From: JBFLYE01 sp040756715 [NCBI: bacterium]
Lineage (GTDB): Bacteria > UBA9089 > UBA9088
Assembly: GCA_040756715.1 (NCBI GenBank)
Contig: JBFLYE010000026.1
Coordinates: forward strand, 1 to 6,090
Length of the DNA: 6,090 nucleotides
Direction of reading: 5' to 3'
Positions 1 to 5,376 of the stretch are shown here, in pieces. Within the stretch, counting starts at the first letter, position 1, and each line of letters starts with the position of its first letter. The position numbers and the translations under genes were made by a program. The notes under the pieces were generated by a model. The model was not told the origin of the DNA and did not search any database. It was given only the letters and a program-made list of their open reading frames with translations.

Positions 1-1
1 G

Positions 2-68
2 TTTTATAAAATTTTTTCCCTTTTAATTCAAAATTCAACATTCAAAATTCATAATTTTATAAAGTTTT
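2..68. repeat. Imperfect direct repeat flanking the left heptamer array
   Basis: The 14-mer at 2-15 (TTTTATAAAATTTT) recurs at 55-68 with one mismatch (TTTTATAAAGTTTT), and both copies are followed by a C-rich step and more T. The two copies enclose the 7-bp array at 27-54. The composition is so AT-rich that chance is a real possibility, but the arrangement resembles a duplication around an inserted element. Confidence 0.35.
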
Positions 69-520
69 CCTTAAGATTATCTAAACACATACATTTTGTA
101 AAGCGTTATGGAATTAACTATAAGTTTATAGTTAGCTATTCTTTTTATGATTCTAATAAAACAAAGAAAGAGGTAGAAAAGGCTTATGTGTCTTATGAAA
201 TGGAAAAGGAAAGATTAGAAAGACAAAAAGAAGATATAGAAAATGAGATATCCCTAATTCATAATGAAAAAAGCTCTTTAAAGCACAGACTAAAAAATTT
301 AGAGATTAATTTAGAATTAGCCCACAAGACACTACAAATGAACCAAAAGAAGTATGAATTGGGGAAGATATCATCAAGAGAGGTGATGGAGAGCCAATTA
401 TCTTATCGTAACCTAAAGTCTAGTTATGAAGATGTGAATATAGATTTTATCATAAATCAATTAAGATTGTTAAAAGCAATGGGTATATCTTTAGAATGTT
501 ACATCCTTAAATCTTTGTAA
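2..520 (+). CDS. C-terminal part of a TolC-family outer-membrane efflux protein (5' partial or truncated)
   Basis: The frame is open from the left window edge to the TAA at 518-520 (172 codons), with no in-frame ATG, and the first GTG is only at 188. From about residue 37 the translation looks like a TolC/outer-membrane-factor repeat: a short beta-like stretch ending FYDSNKTKKEVEKA, a long charged helix rich in Glu, Lys and Leu, then the family-typical pattern KKYELGKISSREVMESQ, a helix with SY near its end, and LRLLKAMGI. In this family such segments form the periplasmic alpha-barrel and outer-membrane beta-barrel of a trimeric export channel. Translation starting at GTG 188 would discard the recognisable DSNKTKKEVEKA stretch, so 188 is probably not the native start. 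Roughly the first 30 codons cross a heptanucleotide repeat and do not look like protein. The gene may continue to the left or be a remnant. No inner-membrane pump or adaptor gene lies beside it. Confidence 0.55.
   Translation, partial: FYKIFSLLIQNSTFKIHNFIKFSLRLSKHIHFVKRYGINYKFIVSYSFYDSNKTKKEVEKAYVSYEMEKERLERQKEDIENEISLIHNEKSSLKHRLKNLEINLELAHKTLQMNQKKYELGKISSREVMESQLSYRNLKSSYEDVNIDFIINQLRLLKAMGISLECYILKSL
27..54. repeat. Heptanucleotide tandem array, TTCAAAA type, four units
   Basis: There are four consecutive 7-bp units: TTCAAAA (27-33), TTCAACA (34-40), TTCAAAA (41-47) and TTCATAA (48-54). Every unit starts TTC and ends in A. A second array with the same period and TTC phase, but a different core, lies at 1404-1431. 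The 7-bp period is not a multiple of three, and the translation across it looks non-protein, which suggests intergenic repeat DNA rather than coding sequence. Confidence 0.7.
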
Positions 521-571
521 AACCCGATAAGATGTCTTTGCCTCCCCCATCTTCCTGCCATAAGGCTTCAT
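491..571 (-). CDS. Possible 26-residue small ORF with strong ribosome binding site (function unknown)
   Basis: Reading leftward, ATG is at 571-569 and TAA at 493-491. The predicted peptide begins MKPYGRKMGEAKTSYR and is strongly basic. Directly upstream on this strand is AAGGAGGGG, separated from the ATG by TTTTG, which is the best Shine-Dalgarno match in the window. A perfect TATAAT lies at 619-614 with a moderate TGGATA 17 bp upstream, which would give a leader of about 36 nt. The 3' part of the ORF is antisense to the last ten codons of the TolC-like gene. I do not recognise the peptide. It may be a real small basic protein, the 5' end of a decayed gene, or chance. Confidence 0.3.
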   Translation of the reverse strand: MKPYGRKMGEAKTSYRVLQRFKDVTF

Positions 572-592
572 CAAAACCCCTCCTTTTTTAGC

Positions 593-621
593 TTGCAATC
601 TACCCATATTTTTATTATACT
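593..621 (+). promoter_or_regulatory. Sigma-70-type promoter of hisA, placed for a leaderless transcript
   Basis: A -35 box TTGCAA (593-598) and a -10 box TATACT (616-621) are separated by exactly 17 bp; each matches the consensus at five or four of six positions. A transcription start the usual 6-7 bp past the -10 falls at about 628, the A of the hisA ATG. No Shine-Dalgarno-like sequence lies between the -10 and the ATG. The inference is a leaderless or nearly leaderless hisA mRNA. Confidence 0.6.
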
Positions 622-642
622 TGCATTATGATAATATATCCA
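614..642 (-). promoter_or_regulatory. Possible minus-strand promoter overlapping the hisA promoter
   Basis: On the minus strand a consensus TATAAT occupies 619-614, with TGGATA (four of six matches) at 642-637 and a 17-bp spacer. Its -10 overlaps the hisA -10, so the two polymerases could not bind together. It would transcribe the small ORF at 571-491. In DNA this AT-rich a TATAAT can arise by chance. Confidence 0.25.
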
Positions 643-1353
643 GCAATTGATATTAGGGAGGGAAGGGTTATCAGGCTTATACAGGGAGATTTTAAGAAAG
701 AAAGGGTCTATTCCGAAGACCCAGTTGAGGTTGCCTTTGGATGGAAGGAAAAAGGGGCAGAATCTTTACATATTGTAGACCTTGATGGTGCATTCTTTGG
801 AAAGCCACAAAACCTTGAGATAATCCAGAAAATTGTAGACAAGGTAGGAATTCCGGTTCAAATGGGGGGTGGAATAAGGAATTTTGAAATACTTGAGAAT
901 GTTATGGATATTGGTGTAGCTAGGGCGGTTTTGGGAACATCTGCCATTCTGGATGAGCTGTTTTTAAGAAAGGCATTACTTAGATTCTCCGAGAGAATCC
1001 TTGTTGGATTAGATGTTAAAGGAGGAAAAATTGCTATTTCTGGCTGGCAGAGGCTAACAGAGTATAAACTAGAGGAGCTATTGCTTAAAATGGCAGATTT
1101 TGGCTTAAAAGAGGCTATAATCACAGATATTGAAAGGGATGGGATGATGAATGGCCCAAACATTTCCTTGATTGAAGGGCTTTTAAAAAATGTTAAGAAT
1201 GTCAAGCTAATTGCAAGTGGTGGGATAAGCACAATGTCTGATATAATGCATTTAAGCAGGCTTCCTATATCGGGTGTAATTATAGGAAAGGCATTGTATG
1301 AAGGGAAGATAGACCTTTCTGGGATGGTAAAATTGCTAAAGGAGGATGTATAG
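628..1353 (+). CDS. hisA: HisA, phosphoribosylformimino-AICAR ribotide isomerase
   Basis: This cytoplasmic (beta/alpha)8-barrel enzyme carries out the Amadori isomerisation of ProFAR to PRFAR in histidine biosynthesis, just before the HisF/HisH step. The 241-residue product has the usual length and every hallmark: YPAID with the catalytic Asp8, a GGG phosphate-binding loop in QMGGGIR (about 78-84), GLDVKGG with the second catalytic Asp at 129, the GW pair at 139-140, TDIERDGMMNGPN (166-178) with the conserved Asp171, ASGGIS (196-201), and IIGKALYEGKI near the end. The tryptophan and the substrate-loop order fit HisA rather than its paralogue HisF. The ATG at 628 is the natural start, since the family begins with MIIYPAID or similar. 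No other his gene is in the window, so this hisA stands apart from a his operon. It precedes murA on the same strand, 87 bp away, and may share its transcript. Confidence 0.96.
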   Translation: MIIYPAIDIREGRVIRLIQGDFKKERVYSEDPVEVAFGWKEKGAESLHIVDLDGAFFGKPQNLEIIQKIVDKVGIPVQMGGGIRNFEILENVMDIGVARAVLGTSAILDELFLRKALLRFSERILVGLDVKGGKIAISGWQRLTEYKLEELLLKMADFGLKEAIITDIERDGMMNGPNISLIEGLLKNVKNVKLIASGGISTMSDIMHLSRLPISGVIIGKALYEGKIDLSGMVKLLKEDV

Positions 1354-1364
1354 GTGGAGGGCTT

Positions 1365-1436
1365 ATGGAATTAAGGAATTACAGGAGAATGAAAATTAAA
1401 ATATTCCGCATTCTAAATTCCGCAATCCGCAATTGA
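1365..1436 (+). CDS. Possible 23-residue leader-type ORF between hisA and murA
   Basis: An ATG at 1365 has GGAGG (1356-1360) four bases upstream, beginning just after the hisA stop. The frame ends with TGA at 1434-1436, four bases before the murA ATG. Its second half is simply the translation of the heptamer array (IFRILNSAIRN), so its sequence is unlikely to be selected as a protein. A second start, AGGAGA followed by ATG at 1389, lies in the same frame. Because murA itself has only a weak GAAAAG before its ATG, translation of this short frame could bring ribosomes to murA by termination-reinitiation. That role is inference only. Confidence 0.25.
   Translation: MELRNYRRMKIKIFRILNSAIRN
1404..1431. 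repeat. Heptanucleotide tandem array, TTCCGCA type, four units
   Basis: There are four 7-bp units: TTCCGCA (1404-1410), TTCTAAA (1411-1417), TTCCGCA (1418-1424) and ATCCGCA (1425-1431). The array occupies the space just upstream of murA and ends nine bases before its start codon. It has the same period and unit number as the array at 27-54, and the same TTC phase in all but its last unit, but a GC-richer core. Confidence 0.7.
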
Positions 1437-1440
1437 AAAG

Positions 1441-2691
1441 ATGGATAGATTTGTTATTGAGGGAGGAAAGCCATTAAATGGAGAGATTGAGGTATTGGGA
1501 GCAAAGAATGCGATTCTGCCAATGATGGCTGGGGCTATTTTAGCTAAAGGAAAGACAATTATAAAAAATGTTCCAGATATAAAGGATGTCTCTGTTTTTG
1601 TAAAATTGCTTGAATACTTAGGTGCCTCTTGCTCTTATTACAACCACACATTAGAAATAGATACAACAAATGTTAATAAAACAGAAGCACCCTATGAGCT
1701 TGTCTGTCAGATGAGGGCATCCTTCCTTGTGGCAGGTCCTTTATTGGCAAGGTTTGGGAAGGCTTGTGTCTCTTTCCCTGGCGGATGTGCTTTGGGAGCA
1801 AGGAATATAGACATCCACCTCAAGGGTTTTGAAAAATTTGGGGCAGAGATAAAAGAGGAGGGAGGTTATATTACATTAGAAGCTGATAAGCTAAAGGGAT
1901 GCGAGATTTATCTTGATTACCCAACCCATACAGGAACAGAAAATCTTATAATGGTAGGGGTATTAGCTGATGGGAAGACAATAATTGAAAATTGTGCAAA
2001 GGAGCCAGAGATTGTTGATTTTGTCTTATTCCTTAAAAAGATGGGTGCTAAAATAGAAGGAGAGGGAAGTTCAACCATCATTATTGAGGGTGTTTCCTCT
2101 TTAAACCCTTGTGAATATTTACCCATTCCCGACAGGATTGAGGCAGGAACATTTCTTATTGCCGGTGCCATTACAAAGGGAAGGGTATTTGTCCAGAATG
2201 CAATATACGAGCATATGAGAGGCTTAATTGCAAAGATGTCTGAAATGGGGGTTATAATTAAAAAAAGGGATTCGGGAATTGAGGCAATTGTAAAAGAAAG
2301 GTTTAAAGCAACCAATGTTATCACAGGCCCATATCCATCATTCTCAACAGACTTTCAGCCTTTAATTTGTTCCTTAATGTGCATTGCAGATGGGACATCT
2401 ATTGTAAAGGAGACAGTTTTTAATGAGAGGACAAGCCACATATTTGAGCTTTCAAGGATGGGAGCAAAGATAAGGATTGCTGGAGGGGAAATTATTATTG
2501 AAGGTGTAGAAGGCTTACAGGGTGCAAATCTCATTGCATCGGATATAAGAAATGGAGCGGCATTGGTGCTGGCAGGTCTCTCTGCCTCCTCTAAAACTAC
2601 AATTGACAGGGTCTATCATATTGACAGGGGGTATGAAGCATTAGAGAAAAGGCTATCCCTGCTTGGGGCTAAAATATCCAGAGAAAAATGA
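1441..2691 (+). CDS. murA: MurA, UDP-N-acetylglucosamine 1-carboxyvinyltransferase
   Basis: MurA transfers enolpyruvate from phosphoenolpyruvate to UDP-GlcNAc, the committed cytoplasmic step of peptidoglycan synthesis. The 416-residue product has the normal length and two-domain EPSP-synthase-like fold signature. Visible residues include Lys22-Asn23 in LGAKNAILPMMA, MRASFLVAGPLLAR (91-104), and the active-site loop PGGCALGARNIDIHL with Cys116. This is the cysteine that fosfomycin alkylates, so the target is of the sensitive type. Further motifs are TGTENLIM (164-171), PIPDRIEAGTF (228-238), STDFQP with the probable general base Asp304, ETVFNERTSHIFELSRMGA, SDIRNGAALVLAGL (367-380) and the terminal HIDRGYE. 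The usual RPID of the loop reads RNID, a mild variant. The start has no strong Shine-Dalgarno sequence, only GAAAAG directly adjacent. Its stop overlaps the murC start as ATGA, so the two are very probably translationally coupled. Confidence 0.97.
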   Translation: MDRFVIEGGKPLNGEIEVLGAKNAILPMMAGAILAKGKTIIKNVPDIKDVSVFVKLLEYLGASCSYYNHTLEIDTTNVNKTEAPYELVCQMRASFLVAGPLLARFGKACVSFPGGCALGARNIDIHLKGFEKFGAEIKEEGGYITLEADKLKGCEIYLDYPTHTGTENLIMVGVLADGKTIIENCAKEPEIVDFVLFLKKMGAKIEGEGSSTIIIEGVSSLNPCEYLPIPDRIEAGTFLIAGAITKGRVFVQNAIYEHMRGLIAKMSEMGVIIKKRDSGIEAIVKERFKATNVITGPYPSFSTDFQPLICSLMCIADGTSIVKETVFNERTSHIFELSRMGAKIRIAGGEIIIEGVEGLQGANLIASDIRNGAALVLAGLSASSKTTIDRVYHIDRGYEALEKRLSLLGAKISREK

Positions 2692-4013
2692 AACACATCC
2701 ATTTCATTGGCATTGGTGGAATAGGAATGTCTGGCTTGGCAGAGATTAGCCTAAACCTTTCCTTTTCTGTCTCTGGGAGCGACCTTGCAGAAAGCAAGAT
2801 TACAAATAGGCTTAAAAGCCTTGGTGCAAAGGTATATAAGGGCCATTCCCCTGAAAATATAGGAAAAAGCGATACCATTGTTGTTTCTTCGGCAATTCTA
2901 AAGGATAACCCTGAGATGCTTGAGGCAAAAAATAGGGGGTTAAATATCCTTAAAAGGGCAGAGTTTCTTGGTCTTTTGATGGAGAAAAAATATTCAATTG
3001 CTATATCAGGCGCACATGGAAAGACAACCACAACAGGCTTAATTTCTGCAATATTAGATAAGGCAGGTCTTTCACCCACTGTAATAAATGGTGGGATTGC
3101 AAAGGCATTTGGCTCTAATGCAAAGCTTGGGGTTTCCAAATACTTTGTGTGTGAGGCAGATGAGAGCGATGGAAGCTTTTTACATCTTTCTCCAAAGATT
3201 GCTGTGGTTACAAATATAGACAGGGAGCATATGGAGCATTTTAAAAATATAGAGAGGATGAAAAGAGAATATTTGGAATTTATAGAAAAGGCAGATTTTT
3301 GTGTTTTATGTGAGGATGATAGGCTTATAAGAGAGATTATGCCAGAGATACGAAAAGAATATAGCACATATGGAATAAGGCAGGGAATGGTAAGGGCAAA
3401 AAATATAAAGGTGTTAAGCAACCATACAGAATTTAACCTTATAGATGGAAATGAAGATATTGGAAAATGGAGTGTAAGGCTTTTGGGAAGGCATAATGTT
3501 TTAAATAGCCTTTCGGCTTTTTGTGTTGGGAAATACCTTTCCATCCCTATTGAAACAATTAAAAGGGCATTAGAAACATTCTCTGGGGTTGAAAGGAGGC
3601 TTGATATAAAAAGGGATGATGAAATAATGGTGCTTGAAGATTATGGCCATCATCCAACAGAAATAAGAGAGACCCTAAAGGCGGTAAAGCTAGGATGGAA
3701 GAGGAGGCTTGTTGTTATATTCCAGCCACATCGCTATACAAGGACAAAAGACCTGCTTAATAGATTTACAGGTTGTTTTAAACTTGCCGATATTCTAATA
3801 TTAACAGATATATACCCTGCATCTGAAAAGCCAATTCCAAATATTACAGGTAAGCTTTTATATTCCAAGATAAATCATCCAGATTCCTATTATGTCCCTG
3901 ATTGGACAAAGATTCCCAAGCTTCTTAAAACAAAGGTAAAAAAGGGTGATCTCATTCTTGTCTTAGGAGCTGGAAATATAAACTCTATTGTTGATTCTCT
4001 TTGTAGGCTATAA
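2688..4013 (+). CDS. murC: MurC, UDP-N-acetylmuramate--L-alanine ligase
   Basis: MurC joins L-alanine to UDP-MurNAc using ATP, the first amino-acid addition to the peptidoglycan stem peptide. The 441-residue product shows all three Mur-ligase domains. The N-terminal UDP-binding fold has HFIGIGGIGMSGLAEI (5-20). The central ATPase has the P-loop SGAHGKTTTTG (107-117), CEADESDGSFL (155-165), NIDREHMEHF (176-185) and LLGRHNVLNSL (265-275). The C-terminal domain has FSGVERRLDI (298-307), EDYGHHPTEI (317-326), FQPHRYTRT (345-353), DIYPASEKPI (374-383) and LVLGAGNI (424-431). The YGHHPTEI motif separates MurC from Mpl and the other Mur ligases. The start overlaps the murA stop by 4 bp. The gene ends tail to tail with lysS: its last sense codon CTA is, on the other strand, the lysS stop TAG. 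No terminator hairpin is visible at this junction, and no further mur genes follow. Confidence 0.97.
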   Translation: MKHIHFIGIGGIGMSGLAEISLNLSFSVSGSDLAESKITNRLKSLGAKVYKGHSPENIGKSDTIVVSSAILKDNPEMLEAKNRGLNILKRAEFLGLLMEKKYSIAISGAHGKTTTTGLISAILDKAGLSPTVINGGIAKAFGSNAKLGVSKYFVCEADESDGSFLHLSPKIAVVTNIDREHMEHFKNIERMKREYLEFIEKADFCVLCEDDRLIREIMPEIRKEYSTYGIRQGMVRAKNIKVLSNHTEFNLIDGNEDIGKWSVRLLGRHNVLNSLSAFCVGKYLSIPIETIKRALETFSGVERRLDIKRDDEIMVLEDYGHHPTEIRETLKAVKLGWKRRLVVIFQPHRYTRTKDLLNRFTGCFKLADILILTDIYPASEKPIPNITGKLLYSKINHPDSYYVPDWTKIPKLLKTKVKKGDLILVLGAGNINSIVDSLCRL

Positions 4014-5279
4014 TGGCCGAAGGAGGGGAAACAATATCACCTCCCTTATTGATCTCTGGTTTGTAAGAAGCATTACCAGCCTATCTATTCCAATTCCCAA
4101 GCCACCGGTGGGAGGCATGCCATAGCTTAAAGCATCAATATAATCATAGTCTATCTTCCCCTGCTTTTTAAAATTTTTAAGCTGCTCATCAGAATCTGTA
4201 AGCTCTGAATAGGCATTTCCAATTTCATATCCTCCTATAAATAGCTCAAACCTCTCTACAAAATCAGGGTTTTCCCCTTTTTTTGCCAATGGCGAGACAT
4301 CACTTGGCCAATCAATGAGGAATGTTGGCTGGATAAGATTTGGGACAATAAATTTATCAATCAGGGCATTGAGCTTATTAAAAACATCCATCCCAAGCTT
4401 TGAAACCAAAGCATCTATATCAGCCATTGATTCAATCTTTTCACCACTTGCCTCTTGTAATGCAGGAAATAAGGAAAGCCTTTTGAAAGGTGGCGTAAGG
4501 TCTATCTCGTAATTATCATAAGTTATCTTCGGGTTTTTTGCCACATAAAATATAAGCTCCTCTGTAAGGGTCATTATGTCTTTATAATCAGAATAAGCAA
4601 GGTATGCCTCAAGCATAGTGAATTCTGGGTTGTGAAGGGTTGATATGCCTTCATTCCTAAAATTCTTCCCAATCTCATAAACCCTGTCAAAACCACCCAC
4701 AATAAGCCTTTTAAGGAATAGCTCTGGTGCTACCCTAAGGTATAAAGGAAGGTCTAAGGCATTATGATGGGTTTTAAATGGCTCTGCCTCTGCACCACCT
4801 GGAAGAATTTGCATCATCGGTGTTTCTACCTCAAGGAAGCCTTTTTTGTCAAAAAATTCCCTTATTGCCTTAATTATCTTGCTCCTTTTTTCAAATATCT
4901 CCCTTTTTTCCTCATTTACCAATAAATCAAGGTATCTCTTCCTATGCCTTAGCTCTGTATCAGCTATTCCATACCATTCCTTTGGAACTGGGTTTTTGGC
5001 AATTGAAAGGATAGAAAATTGCAAAATCTCAATTGTTTTCTCCATAGTTTTCGTGATAAAAAGCCTTCCCGATACAGAGATTATATCCCCTAGCTTAAGC
5101 TTTGTAAATTCATTAAAGTTATCAAGTTTATCCTTTCTTCCATATATTTGAATCCTTCCACTTCCATCCTTTATATGAGCAAAACAAGAGCCTCCGTGTG
5201 GCCTTAAAAGGATAACCCTTCCAAAAGCCAAAACCTCCCTTCCCTCCTCAAAGCTATCCAAAATTTCTTTTATTTGCAT
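4008..5279 (-). CDS. lysS: LysS, class II lysyl-tRNA synthetase (short N-terminus)
   Basis: This enzyme charges tRNA-Lys with lysine in the cytoplasm. From ATG 5279 the product is 423 residues. It starts with MQIKEILDSF, followed by an OB-fold anticodon-binding domain (about residues 15-95; EVLAFGRVILLR, IKDGSGRIQIY, GDIISVSGRLF). The class II core has motif 1 around FLEVETPMM, motif 2 as FRNEGISTLHNPEFTMLEAY, and motif 3 as GGLGIGIDRLVMLLT. The signatures HNPEFTMLEAYLAYSDY and DWPSDVSPLAK identify lysyl rather than aspartyl or asparaginyl specificity. Bacterial LysS is usually about 490-505 residues. The N-terminal helical extension before the OB fold is missing, and the segment between ELTDSDEQLKNF and YDYIDALSYGMPP is shortened. 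A longer frame from TTG 5297 would add only MVIIII and would begin upstream of the predicted transcription start, so ATG 5279 is preferred. There is no Shine-Dalgarno sequence. Confidence 0.95.
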   Translation of the reverse strand: MQIKEILDSFEEGREVLAFGRVILLRPHGGSCFAHIKDGSGRIQIYGRKDKLDNFNEFTKLKLGDIISVSGRLFITKTMEKTIEILQFSILSIAKNPVPKEWYGIADTELRHRKRYLDLLVNEEKREIFEKRSKIIKAIREFFDKKGFLEVETPMMQILPGGAEAEPFKTHHNALDLPLYLRVAPELFLKRLIVGGFDRVYEIGKNFRNEGISTLHNPEFTMLEAYLAYSDYKDIMTLTEELIFYVAKNPKITYDNYEIDLTPPFKRLSLFPALQEASGEKIESMADIDALVSKLGMDVFNKLNALIDKFIVPNLIQPTFLIDWPSDVSPLAKKGENPDFVERFELFIGGYEIGNAYSELTDSDEQLKNFKKQGKIDYDYIDALSYGMPPTGGLGIGIDRLVMLLTNQRSIREVILFPLLRPL

Positions 5280-5286
5280 AATTATA

Positions 5287-5315
5287 ATAATAACCAAAAT
5301 AAGCTTCTTTGTAAA
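5287..5315 (-). promoter_or_regulatory. Promoter of lysS, placed for a leaderless transcript
   Basis: On the minus strand a -35 box TTTACA (5315-5310, five of six matches) and a -10 box TATTAT (5292-5287) have a 17-bp spacer. Transcription would start at about 5280-5279, on the lysS ATG. A perfect TATAAT at 5286-5281 lies next to it, but it sits 23 bp from that -35 and would start transcription inside the gene, so it is less likely to be the functional element. Confidence 0.55.
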
Positions 5316-5323
5316 TTAAAATA

Positions 5324-5352
5324 TTGCATTTTTATAAATTTTCTGGTAAAAT
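5324..5352 (+). promoter_or_regulatory. Promoter of the nuoE-like gene
   Basis: A -35 box TTGCAT (5324-5329) and a -10 box TAAAAT (5347-5352) are separated by 17 bp, giving a likely start near 5359 and a leader of about 18 nt to ATG 5377. The -35 boxes of this promoter and of lysS lie back to back, only 8 bp apart (5316-5323). Confidence 0.55.
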
Positions 5353-5376
5353 TTAATAAGGGGGATGTGTTTAACT

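Noticed and set aside
529-553. Possible terminator hairpin AAGATG/CATCTT after the TolC-like gene
   Set aside because: The stem is only 6 bp with a 13-base loop and no T run directly after it; the T run at 584-589 has no GC-rich inverted repeat before it.
858-1232. Minus-strand frame opposite hisA
   Set aside because: It covers conserved HisA core motifs on the other strand, and its Ser/Pro/Ile-rich translation is typical of antisense shadows in AT-rich genes.
1917-2324. Minus-strand frame opposite murA
   Set aside because: It is entirely inside murA and has no recognisable motif or initiation signal.
2669-3544. Long minus-strand open frame of 291 codons opposite murA/murC
   Set aside because: It lies wholly opposite unmistakable MurA and MurC coding sequence, its translation is Ser/Ile/Phe/Pro-rich with no family motif, and it has no promoter or ribosome site of note. 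It is a shadow of codon usage.
4315-5151. Plus-strand frames opposite lysS (4315-4512 and 4846-5151)
   Set aside because: Both are antisense to the catalytic and OB-fold regions of LysS and show no protein-like pattern of their own.
5281-5286. Perfect TATAAT directly before the lysS ATG as the lysS -10
   Set aside because: It would start transcription several bases inside the gene and lies 23 bp from the only good -35; the overlapping TATTAT at 5292-5287 fits better.
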